Shown here: piece after piece, positions 55,301 through 64,000 of the stretch | How the letters are laid out: each line of letters begins with the position of its first letter | How positions within the stretch are numbered: the stretch's first letter is position 1 | Source: Zingiber officinale | Lineage: Eukaryota > Streptophyta > Magnoliopsida > Zingiberales > Zingiberaceae | Assembly: GCF_018446385.1 (NCBI RefSeq) | Contig: NC_056000.1 | Coordinates: forward strand, 55,646,722 to 55,710,721 | Reading direction: 5' to 3' | Length of the DNA: 64,000 bases | Position numbers and translations under genes: made by a program | The notes under the pieces: generated by a model | Told to the model about the DNA's origin: nothing | The model's database searches: none | What the model saw: the letters and a program-made list of their open reading frames with translations, nothing else

Positions 55301-56100
55301 TCTTTCTTCGGCTCCGCACCCAAGTCGGCTACAATGAAAGTTGTGGCTTCGGACCGACTGGGGTGCACCTGGACTTATTTTTCTCATCATAGACCAGGAT
55401 AGAAGGTTCTTCTAGAATTACGTTTACCTTGAGCCATGGAGCCTTCCGCATGACCCGTGACTCGGCTTTTACTATCTCGACATAGCACTGCCGAGTAGCC
55501 AATTGGTCGACCTTGACTTCTTTGACCAAGTTATCCAAAGGGAACTTTATTTTCTGGCTGAATGTGGACACGACCTTTCAAAACTCGTTCAACGTTGGTT
55601 GGCCCAAAATAACATTGTAGGCAAACGGAGCATCCACCATGATAAAGTTTGTCGTCCTCGTCCTTTTGAGCGGCTCGATATGGCCAGCCAAACCTGGCCG
55701 ATCGACAATACTTAGTTGTCCGTGAAGCCATATAAGGGAGTCGTCATAGGCTGCCGCTCATTTCCATCAATTGTAGTTGATCGAAAACTTTCTTGAAAAT
55801 GATATGTACTGAACTGTCTGTATCTACAAAATTACGGTGAATATTGTAATTAGTGATTACTGGTTTGATGATCAGGGCGTCGTCGTGCGGGACCTCTACT
55901 CCCTCCAAGTCTTGAGGATCAAAATTGATCTTTGGTCCTTCTGCCGCTACCTTGTTGCATCCAACGATGTTAATTTCTAACCACCGAGCGTGTGATTTCC
56001 GAGCCCGGCTAGAGTTACCGCTGGTCTGTCCTCCTACAATCATCCCAATGTCGCCTCGAGCGACATTGTTATAGTTTTCTTCCTCACGAGCCGACGGACG
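52328..56100 (-). pseudogene. GYP-2 pol: protease, reverse transcriptase, RNase H, integrase (decayed)
   Basis: Reading leftwards on the minus strand: protease at about 55744-56043 with FVDTDSSVHIIF, so the DTG active site has become DTD (55816-55824). Reverse transcriptase is at about 54250-55116, with the MLDEYHGYHQVPLA block and the catalytic MEVYVDDILIKS near 54715-54730. A decayed RNase H region lies at about 53400-54250. Integrase is at 52328-53330, with IVVDYFSKWVEIEP, VFDNGRQF and SVAYPQSNGQAE (the DDE core). Many stops and frameshifts split these blocks. In an intact element this polyprotein copies and integrates the retrotransposon. Domain order RT-RH-IN marks Ty3/gypsy. The C-terminal tail lies beyond CACTA-2. 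Confidence 0.85.
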
Positions 56101-57139
56101 TGTTGGGGATCTTGTATGACCGGTTAGAAGGGGGGTTGGATAGACGTCGCCCCCAATAATTTGCTTCCTATATATTTGTTAGTTACACAGTGAAAATCTA
56201 ATACTAAATACAAATATGAAAGCTCAACTAAAGACAAGAAGAGAAATGCAAACCAATACACATCAATGTAACGTGGTTCGAAGATAACTTGCTCCTACTC
56301 CACGGCTATTTGTAAGGTGGATGATCTCTCAATCAGTCGGTGGATTAGTCCCTAGCAAACTCCGACTAGCTCAAGCCTCCTTGTGGATGGAGAAACCTCA
56401 CCACAACACTCACCAAGACTTCTTGGATTACAAGAAACTCTTTGAGCACTTATTGACTACCAATTAGAGTTAACCACCACTAATTTCGCCAGCTTTAACC
56501 AACACCAATGCCTTGGTTATATAGGCCACGGTTTGAAAAACTCTGCCTACCAGTCGACTACCAAAACCATCAGTCCATTGGCCCTCTGTGAATATTCGAT
56601 CGTTACAACCCAACGGTGGGATACCAGTCGACTGGTGAAAGTACCAGTCGACTGCTCCACACTAGCCGAGCGAACAGAAGCATTCTGTTCTCTCCCAGTT
56701 GATTGATTAGTCGACTATACCAATCGACTGTTATTTTCATCAGTTGACCAGTACCCCAAGTACAGTCTCTCAACACTCGGACCCTCACCCTTACGACTCA
56801 TTTGACTCTTAGTTGAAACTTTGACCTCTTGCCTTCAAGTCTACTTCTTTTGGCTCTTGTCCCTTAGATGCATTCAAGCCCGTGACTCGTCCCTAATGTC
56901 ATCATTCGCGTATACCTCAAAGTTACTTTCCTCAGCCCTTGTCCTTGTTGCCTTGTCCACGGTTCCTCGGATGCTCCATCCTTCACCGGACCTGAAGCCA
57001 TCAAACTGAGTCATGTGTGTATCCTGCAAACCTGCATACTCATATACGCATATCAAATACAAGGGTGAACCTAACTTATAAACCCTTTGCTTAAACACCA
57101 AAATACATGATCACATGGACCATTGGGATTACTCTAACA
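56101..57139 (-). repeat. Solo LTR (1039 bp) between GYP-2 gag and protease
   Basis: TGTTGGGGATC to TTACTCTAACA, flanked by GGACG (56096-56100) and GGGCG (57140-57144), 4 of 5 matching. The GGTTAGAAGGGGGGTTGGATAG stretch near its + strand start resembles the motif shared by other LTRs here and sets the orientation. At 56610-56760 several CCAGTCGACTGG palindromes occur. Confidence 0.75.
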
Positions 57140-57144
57140 GGGCG

Positions 57145-58408
57145 TTCCCATTTGGCAAACATTCGGGCAGGCCTTTGATAGTCTCCATGCCGATGCGATT
57201 GTCGGTGCTTTTCAGTCATCGACCTCCTTTCTTCGCATTGGCATTCCACTCGTTGGTGATGGTGTCTATCAGGCGAGGGGGATTGGTGGCGGAATCTCGA
57301 TGAAATCTCTCGGTGGGGCTTCGACTTTGAAACTGTAGTAGTCTCTGTATTGTGCGCTGTTGTCCGATGATACTAGCAGAAGAGTGAGGTCCACGGTCGA
57401 GGCTGGGTGGGCCTCCCCCGCTCGGCCTCCCACATGTTGGACGACATGGGCTCGGGGCTCATGGTGCTGCAACACTGTTCCCGCTCGGGGCCCCTTTGGT
57501 GGTTGATGTGTATGGGCCGATCGGCCATCCATGACACCAGCTGGCCCGAGGTTCACTTCCTTCCTCTGAGTCACCTAGGTTTCTTCAACATTGATGTACT
57601 CGGTATCTCGCCCCAGCAGGTGATCGAAGACTCTAGGAGGATTCAGGATGAGTGACCGAAACTCGCCCTCTACAAGTCCTTAGGAGAAGGAACTTATCAA
57701 GATCTCCGGTGTGGCTAATGGAACTTCCATGACCACTTGCTTAAATCTTTTGATATAGACCCTCAATGCTTCCTTGGTCCATTGCTTGACCGCAAATTGG
57801 TTGACATTTGTCTTCTGATGACAGCGACTGCTGGCAAAGTATTGTAAGAACTCTGATTGGAAATCTTTGAAGCTACAGATAGATCCGATTGGCAACCTCT
57901 TGAACTACCTCTAAGCTGACCTAGAGAGTGTGGTGAGGAACACCTGACATGTAACCCCATCGGTATATTGGTGGAGCGTGACAACATTATCAAATTTGAT
58001 TAAATGATCTTCGAGGTCGGTTGCCCCCGTGTATTCCCTGATTGTCAAAGTTATATAATGGCGTGGTAGCTGGTCGTCGAGGATCTCCTGGGAGAACTGT
58101 CGGTTAATAGGCTCGAGAGAGGTATCGAGCCGAGGTGCTTTACCCTTTCGCTCCGCGGTAAGGGATGGCGCATTTGGTGTGTCTCGGGAGACACCGGTTG
58201 ACTTGTTACTTTGCTTCTGACCGACTTTATCTTCCGCTTCGGCTCTAGGTTTAGGGTGTTGACCTGTTCTTGACGCGGTGGGGTTGTCCACTTGGCCGCT
58301 AACCGCTATCTATTGCTGCTCCATCATCTTCGTCGCTCGGGTTTGTATCAATAACTCCAAGTCCTTTTGCGTTAGTGTTACTATAGTAGGTCGTCCAGTG
58401 TCCTCCAT
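57145..58408 (-). pseudogene. GYP-2 gag (decayed)
   Basis: From the ATG at 58408 the minus strand reads MEDTGRPTIVTLTQKDLELL, a stop, then INRQFSQEILDDQLPRHYIT, HQYTDGVTCQVFLTTLSRSA, further shifts, and FLQYFASSRCHQKTNVNQFA. The proline-rich HQPPKGPRAGT tail and the YRDYYSFKVEAPPRDFIEIP block follow. It aligns with the GYP-1 gag throughout and extends further, showing the C-terminal part GYP-1 has lost. Stops and frameshifts exclude function. The hAT MITE lies directly upstream and the solo LTR directly downstream. Confidence 0.8.
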
Positions 58409-58414
58409 CTTCAC

Positions 58415-58830
58415 TAGGGGTGCAAACGAATCGAATCGAACTGAATATGTTGAAAAATTTAAGGCTCAAAATAGGTATATTCTTGTTCGAGCTTGGTTTA
58501 AATTAGGGCTCGAGTTCGGTTCGAATTAGGGCTCGAGTTCGAGTTCGGCTCGAAAGATTCAAACATATTCGCGAACTATTCGAATTATTGCTCGAAAATA
58601 GGTGCTCAAAAGGCTTGAAATTTATTTATTTAATATATATTTAACTTATATTAATAAAATATTAAGGCTCGCAAACTATCGAACAATATAATTTGGGCTC
58701 GAGTTCGGCTCGAAAAAAAGTTTGAACATGTTCGAGTTCGGCTTGAATTCAATAAATTCGAATACAAATCGAATATTTTTCGAGTCGGCTCAAAAAGCTC
58801 GCAAGCCGGCTCGATTTGTTTGCAGCCCTA
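58415..58830. mobile_element. hAT-type MITE (416 bp)
   Basis: The ends are TAGGGGTGCAAACGAATCGA and, on the reverse strand, TAGGGCTGCAAACAAATCGA, inverted repeats typical of hAT MITEs. The 8-bp flanks are ATCTTCAC (58407-58414) and ATATTCAC (58831-58838), 7 of 8 matching. The interior is made of GGCTCGAGTTCGGCTCGAA words in both orientations. It lies in the GYP-2 leader; the left copy of the duplication overlaps the gag start codon. Confidence 0.88.
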
Positions 58831-58858
58831 ATATTCACCTTTGGATTTAGGTAAAACT

Positions 58859-58877
58859 TCCCACATACGACCGTAAA
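58859..58877 (-). other. Decayed GYP-2 primer-binding site
   Basis: On the minus strand TACGGTCGTATGTGGGAAG corresponds to TGGCGCCGTCTGTGGGAAC of GYP-1 and lies just inside the 5' LTR end at 58880. Confidence 0.6.
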
Positions 58878-58879
58878 TG

Positions 58880-59731
58880 TGATCCTGTCTGAAAACGGAG
58901 ATGACGACAAACTAGGGATGTGGTTGGAAAGTTGACGAAATGAAGACTCCACGCAAGCCTGCAACACAAAGTCGTTAGTGTCGGGCCGGGAAGGGCTCCC
59001 GCCGATGGCCCTCCGACTCTCAAGTCAGTTCCGGCGAGTAGAAAAAATGGAGAAATGTAGTAAGAGCATGTAGAAAATGAAGTTGCGTATACCTTTGTCT
59101 GTAGATGGGAACTCCCTTTTATAGGGTCGCTGTAGTACTCATGCACACATCTCAAGGCGTAAACACATTTTTCTAAGGGTCCTAGGAAAAGACAAGTCCA
59201 AAAGTATCCCTGACATCATTTCTTAGGCAGCCATGCAACTCTCTGATGTTACAGCCTGGAAGCTTCTAAAGTACGATTTGCCTACTGTATATGCTCTGCT
59301 GTCAGCGGCGTAAACTCCCAAAAGGATATGATAAGATAGTCAGCACGGTCATATGTGACCGACCAACCACTTCTCGACCGGATAGTCCTCCTCCGGGTGT
59401 ACTGCCTTGAGCTATTGTCCCACTTTCTGTTCGACTGTGTTGTTGTTGGAGGGCTACTCTTCGTCCGACCGATCATGTCTTCCTTTCGAGGGCATCAGTC
59501 CAGTAGAATTGCTGCTCGGCTATGGGCCCCTAATCGTGGACTTTTCCCAAGCAATTGTTCAGACACGATTTGGACCGATCGGATGGTCATACCTGACCGG
59601 CCAAATGACGTGTTGCTTGGCTCAACTAATTTGTTTCCCAAGCCTAAGCCTTTAATTACTCGACTTTGACCTTTACATTCACTATTTTTTTTTTACTTCA
59701 ACTCACTGATGGAGCCCTCTTTTTTTATATC
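58880..59731 (-). repeat. GYP-2 5' LTR (outer end rearranged)
   Basis: TGATCCTGTC at 58880; it matches 38896-39753. The outer end near GGAGCCCTCTTTT is duplicated at about 60085-60100, where a TTTTATCA ending looks more like the true LTR end, so the border is approximate. Confidence 0.75.
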
Positions 59732-60232
59732 GAAAAATTACAGCTTTTATAGTTGTCATAGAGTAAATATTTAGTTTTAAAGATAATATATGGGATGAAA
59801 GATGATGTAATTCGTTTCCTAACTCTGTAGATGCATTATTAGAAATTGTCCATTCGGATGAGTCTGCTCATAAGATGTTGTCATCAATGAAGTCTGGGGT
59901 TCGAATATTAGTAAAGTCAAGGTAAATGCCTCCCTTATGTGTTAGTCATTATTCCAAAGGCTAGTAACCGCCCGTGATTTACCTCCTCCGTGTTGACTCT
60001 GAGATGAATTGATGAAAATACTGAGACGAACATATTCACCTTTTACCATCAACTATTTTTTTTTTTACTTCAACTCACTGATGGAGCCCTCTTTTATCAT
60101 CGCATTCCTTTTTTATTATATCGAAAAATTACAGCTTTTACCGTTGTCGTAGAGTAAATATTTAGTTTTAAAGATAATATATGGGATGAAAGATGATGTA
60201 ATTCGTTTCCTAACTCTGTAGATGCATTATTA
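59691..60232. repeat. Direct duplication of the GYP-2 LTR end and flank
   Basis: 59691-59841 and 60052-60232 are near-identical (ACTTCAACTCACTGATGGAG, AAATATTTAGTTTTAAAGAT, GATGATGTAATTCGTTTCCT blocks). The second copy has about 22 extra bases (ATCATCGCATTCC region). About 210 bp of unrelated sequence separates them. Confidence 0.85.
59842..60051 (+). repeat. SINE-like segment between the duplicated flanks
   Basis: The segment contains GGGGTTCGAATATTAG, close to a tRNA-type B box, and the words CCGTGATTTACCTCCTCCGT, which I associate with plant SINE-like repeats. No poly-A tail or clear A box was identified, so the call is tentative. Confidence 0.3.
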
Positions 60233-61590
60233 AAAAATTATATAACGAATATAACTTTCAAACGCGTGATGGAAGTGATTGTTACCTAAAGAACTAATAT
60301 TATAGCAATGGGAAATGAAAGATGATTTTATTTATTTATTTTTTTTAATGTAAATATTTAGTTCGTTGAATAAACTAATCCTAAAGTCGCCCATTTAAAT
60401 TAAGTCCGTCAGATCTATCTAAATTCGACGGATTAATCCATTTAGATTAAATTCGCCAGATTTATTTAAATTCGATAGATTAAATAATTTGTGTTAAAAT
60501 TTTATTATCCCATTTTAAAGTAAGTCCAAATAAGCCAACCCGTTTAGGCCCATGATCTGTGTGGTTAGCCCATGGCAGACTCGGATTGGTCTGCAAATTG
60601 ATTTTTTTTTTCAAAATTTAAAATAAAAATAAAAACCTTGATAAGTTTATGGACTTGACCCGCCTAAACAGCAACTTAAATTTAAAAATTTTATTTTTTT
60701 CTATATATATTTTTTAATTTTTTGATATACTAGTGGGCTTGATTTGTCTAAACCGCAACTCAAATTTAAAAATTTAATAATTATACATATATATATATAT
60801 ATTTATTTATTTTTTTGACAGACTTATGGGTCGATCCATATAATCGTAAGAATTTTCTAATCTACTAGGATGATGAATCGGTCCGTCTTACTCGTCCTCA
60901 TAATGGATTTTTGATGGATCAATCTATCCCATCATGAGTTGATTAGTTTGACCATATTACTATCTGACCCTATACAAATTTCTTGCAAACTGTTACATTC
61001 GACAGTACGAATCACTCTTACTCCACAGTTACTCCGCAGCTAACATTTTGTCAGCCTGTCAAATAAAATTAATTCCGTAATATATATCGTGTAGTTAAAA
61101 ATTGCCCCACAAATATCTCATTAATTATGGAAGCGCTAGACGGGCAATGATTTTTATTAATTTTCCTACACACTGAGAAGATAGGTACGTAAAGTACACG
61201 TCGTTATCTATATTTTCTTTCTATTTTTTTTTTAAATTAATAAAATAATTATAATTTGGAATCGTCATAAATGGAGAATCACGAATTATAATCTTCTTAA
61301 AAAAAACTACAGATCCACTGGAGCTATGGTGTCACGAACGATAAGTTATCATTTAGATCCTCAATTATAATTTATTTATTATAGGAATTTTTTTCCCACA
61401 TGCAAAAATATAGATTTATTATATTAACAATCTCAATCTACAGATATAAACAAAGATACATATAAATATATAGACATAAACGTATGATAAAATAAATTTC
61501 ATATCATGAGATCAATCGACCCAGATTAAAATTTCCTTTCACATAAAGAACGTGCTCAATGAGATCTTCTTTAATAATAAATTAAAGTTA
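60233..61590. other. Intergenic region upstream of MPC1
   Basis: AT-rich, no ORF of interest. At 60400-60490 a diverged TCCGTCAGATYTATYTAAATTCGA unit occurs twice. A small TA run lies at 60785-60802. Confidence 0.45.
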
Positions 61591-61599
61591 AGGTGGATC

Positions 61600-62265
61600 G
61601 ATCCTTTTGAACCGTCGACGTGGTCGGATTATCATGGACCCTCTGCGCGATGGCGACGGTGATCGTTCACAGCACGCCACCGCCTATGCCAAATTGAACT
61701 CGCCTTCGCAGACTCTCTTTCGCCTGCAACGACGCCGGCTCTTGCGCCTCTTCTCCTTGCTTCCCCGGCTTCTTCCGAAGTGCGCCTTCCCTTCCCCTCG
61801 CCGCTCGCCTCTTCCCACACGAACGATCCGAACTCATTAGAGTTTCCAGTCGAGGTTGAACTTGGCTGATCTTAGATCGATCTTGTTGATTTAATGTTTG
61901 CGTCGGCGGTCTGTTGATCTAGAATCTTAGATCCTGTTATGATTTCCATTTGATGTTTACCTCGCTGGTTTCCGTGCCGCCTCCGTGGAGTTTGGAAGGT
62001 AGGATTTTGCTGTCGCGGATGGTGCTCACGCTCGTTTGCTCCATTTTATATGTCATTGTCGTTGATTTTGACAAATTTCTTGACCTTAAAATTGCGCCAT
62101 TTTTTAGCGGTTGAAAAAGGATCGGAAGAAAAAATCGCCACTTCAATTTGCGCATGTAATTCTAAAATATGGCCTCGAATCTTGATCGCCTATAAGAAAC
62201 TAATTATGCGCTCTCTTTGCAGTGTGTGAACATTGAAGAACAGCTAGAAGAGACAGGTGCATACT
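61600..62265 (+). promoter_or_regulatory. MPC1 5' UTR with a probable intron
   Basis: A GC-rich, C/T-rich leader (about 61600-61998) ends in AAG/GTAGG. A 224-nt intron (61999-62222) ends TTTGCAG, and the second leader exon runs 62223-62265 into the ATG at 62266. The ORF 61607-61840 in the leader has no recognisable homology and is probably non-coding. Confidence 0.55.
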
Positions 62266-63617
62266 ATGGCAGCTTTCAGATCATTTTGGAATAGCCCTAT
62301 GGGTCCAAAAACAACTCACTTCTGGGGACCAGTTGCAAATTGGGGCTTCGTTATCTCTGTATGATTCCTACCTTCTTCAATGCATAATTTGACGAAATAT
62401 TTACTCTAATGTTCGATAGAGTCAATAGATAGTATATGGAATGATGAGAAACCACAATCACTGAATTGGTTAAGGAACAAAAAATCTAGATGCAGCCTTT
62501 ATCCTTTCATGTTGTCTCATCTGTACATGTAAAAGTAACACAATTCGATGATAGCTGTAATCTACAACATCAAGAGAGGCAGGGCTCTGTAGAATTTTTG
62601 TTGGTTATTAATTGTGCATCTTTATGTTGTTTGCTTGTTTAATGATTCGGGGAGGAAAACATACTTCTACTTGTAATTGATTGTGTTGCGAAATCAAATT
62701 TATTCTTCATTCTTGGACCTAGGTTATGTAACTCTGCTCCACACATCTATTCAATATGATTCTAGACATAAGCTCTATGTTCTTGAAAACTATATGTTTC
62801 CTCTTTTTCTTGAGTAAGTTGACGAATTCCACTTCATTTTGCCATGGCTTGGATTCCAGTTCATTTTTTTTTTTCTTTTTTTTAAAATGAATAATTTCAA
62901 GTTCTTTGAAGGAGCTTTGGTTGGAGCTTATTATCTTATTTACTCTCTGTTGATCCTTAGCTCTTCTCTTTGCTCGTAGTTCCTTGTCAGTCACTGCTCG
63001 GAAATCTGAATCCAAATTCTGTTAACAATTCCTTCATTCACTACAGTCCATATTTTTATATCTTAAGTTATTGACTTTTGACAATTGCTGAGGCTCTTGC
63101 AGGGTTTAGCAGATACACAGAAACCCCCAGAGTTGATATCTGGGAATATGACTTCAGGTCTGGATGACACAATTAAGTGGGAATTCTCAGTTATATTTTT
63201 CGATATTGCTTTGAACTGAAAATATTTCCCATTGGTGGTGCAGTTATGTGCATCTACTCTGTACTTTGCATGAGATTTGCATGGATGATACGACCTCGTA
63301 ACTACCTGCTTCTCGTCTGTCATGCCTCTAATGAATCAGTTCAGCTCTTTCAGTTATCCAGATGGGCGAAAGCACATGGGTAAGTTGGTCGTTCCTTGAG
63401 AAATTTGTTCCTTTCTAATTGAGAAGTGTGAAGTTAAACTACATTTGCTATTCGATAGTAATGATGCTTCCTCTTTTTCTCCTGGTTATTGAATTTAGAT
63501 TGCTATGATGATTCTTTTGCTTATCTTAAGTCTCGGACTACTCCACCTTTTCATTTTATCATCTTGGTTTCTATAAGTCAAAAGCTAATTTGGTGCTTCC
63601 TGTGGATCTCATACAAC

Positions 63618-63659
<42 letters not shown>

Positions 63660-63759
63660 ACTGATTGCTTTCAGCAATTTCTTCACTGCTGATCTAGTTG
63701 GAAATGAAAGAGAAGGGACAAAGCTCTAGGTGTGGTCACACAGGTTTCTTCGTGGCTAA
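62266..63759 (+). CDS. MPC1: Mitochondrial pyruvate carrier 1, four exons, 99 aa
   Basis: Exons 62266-62358, 63103-63157, 63244-63379 and probably 63744-63759, all with GT...AG introns, total 300 nt. The protein starts MAAFRSFWNSPMGPKTTHFW and continues GPVANWGFVIS, GLADTQKPPELISGNMTS, VMCIYSVLCMRFAWMIRPRN and YLLLVCHASNESVQLFQLSR. These are hallmark blocks of plant MPC1: the NSPxGPKTTHFWGPxANWG amphipathic start, the KPPExISGxMT loop and the RFAWMxxPRNYLLLxCHxxNExVQ helices. It forms a heterodimer with MPC2 in the inner mitochondrial membrane and imports pyruvate for the TCA cycle. The short last exon (ending HGFLRG) is the least certain; plant MPC1 proteins are usually slightly longer (about 105-110 aa). 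No decay is seen; it is probably functional. Confidence 0.9.
63624..63658. repeat. (GA)n microsatellite in the last MPC1 intron
   Basis: About 17 uninterrupted GA dinucleotides, 86 bp before the predicted last exon. Confidence 0.95.
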
Positions 63760-64000
63760 AAGAACATTTGATTGAAAGACATTGAAAAGGATGTGATGCA
63801 TCCTAAAATTTACATTCTGGTGAGGGAGCTTCTCTTGAGCGATGGGTACAAACCTGCAGGGATTAACATATGTCAAAAGATGCCAGAGATATTTGGCAAG
63901 TCCTTTTCATGCTTAAGTTGAATTCCAATGAGGAGCTTAGAAGAGAGATTGAAATTTAGTGAGAGAAAGAAATGGAGAGAATGGGATTTGGATTCCCTTA
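63760..64000 (+). other. MPC1 3' UTR / downstream
   Basis: After the TAA at 63757-63759 no further conserved coding block is seen up to the window edge. No canonical AATAAA signal was found within this stretch. Confidence 0.4.

Larger units (their letters stand above)
38896..59731 (-). mobile_element. GYP-2: old Tat-like Ty3/gypsy element with gag, pol and antisense gene, heavily interrupted
   Basis: The 3' LTR (38896-39753) and 5' LTR (58880 to about 59731) are similar but clearly diverged; both start TGATCCT. Minus-strand order: 5' LTR, decayed primer-binding site, hAT MITE, gag, solo LTR, protease, reverse transcriptase/RNase H, integrase (split by CACTA-2), imperfect tandem repeats, a 5.5-kb solo LTR insertion, antisense gene, 42-bp repeats, 3' LTR. 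Subtracting the four insertions leaves roughly 10.8 kb, a normal size for this lineage. Every reading frame has stops. A matching 5-bp target duplication was not found, partly because the outer end of the 5' LTR is rearranged. Confidence 0.85.

Noticed and set aside
58415-58830. Possibility that this segment is part of the GYP-2 LTR or leader
   Set aside because: It has its own inverted ends and 8-bp duplication, and lies between the gag start and the primer-binding site.
61607-61840. 77-codon ORF upstream of MPC1 as a separate gene
   Set aside because: It lies in the GC-rich MPC1 leader, has a competing frame on the other strand and no conserved blocks; more likely 5' UTR.
62719-63015. 98-codon minus-strand ORF inside an MPC1 intron
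   Set aside because: Lys/Glu-rich low-complexity translation of an A/T-rich intron, with no conserved blocks.

Overview
This is a plant nuclear window made almost entirely of transposable elements, with a host gene at each edge. The element families (Ty3/gypsy Tat-like with an antisense ORF, Copia-type UBN2 gag elements, CACTA, hAT MITE, OTU-carrying Mutator-like element), the plant-type mitochondrial pyruvate carrier and the captured plant exons all indicate an angiosperm. The LTR types remind me of Zingiberales (ginger-like) monocots, but that is an impression, not a proof.

Layout. 1-188 (-): first coding exon of an Hsp70/Hsp110-type chaperone, running off the left edge. 1.7-28.9 kb: a decayed Tat-like gypsy element on the + strand (GYP-0) whose gag is split by two nested insertions. 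The first, CG-A (2258-19837, TSD TAAAG), is a gag-only LTR element. It holds a solo LTR (3970-4899), another LTR (about 6486-8290) and a second gag-only element, CG-B (8651-19522, TSD ATTTC). CG-B itself holds a CACTA element (CACTA-1, 9634-15199, TSD AGG) carrying pieces of host genes (annexin, an F-box-like protein). The second, CG-C (20262-28668, TSD CTAGG), is a gag-only element with an extra 391-aa ORF. Removing CG-A and CG-C restores a continuous gag homology across three islands.

29.3-30.9 kb: an element with long AT-rich inverted repeats around an OTU-protease-like pseudogene. 31.8-37.9 kb: GYP-1, a young non-autonomous Tat-like element (- strand) inserted in an (AT)n microsatellite. 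It has gag, a 65-bp tandem array and a spliced antisense gene, but no pol. 38.9-59.7 kb: GYP-2, an old, larger relative with gag, pol, tandem repeats and the same antisense gene. It is broken by a very long solo LTR (42840-48296) that holds a second one (44091-46496), by CACTA-2 (about 49260-52327) carrying a vacuolar pyrophosphatase pseudogene, by a solo LTR (56101-57139) and by a hAT MITE (58415-58830).

61.6-63.8 kb (+): a complete-looking mitochondrial pyruvate carrier 1 gene with a 5'-UTR intron and four coding exons.

Insertion borders rest on target-site duplications and on restored homology read by eye; family names rest on motif recognition, since no database search was possible. I found no tRNA, rRNA or CRISPR.
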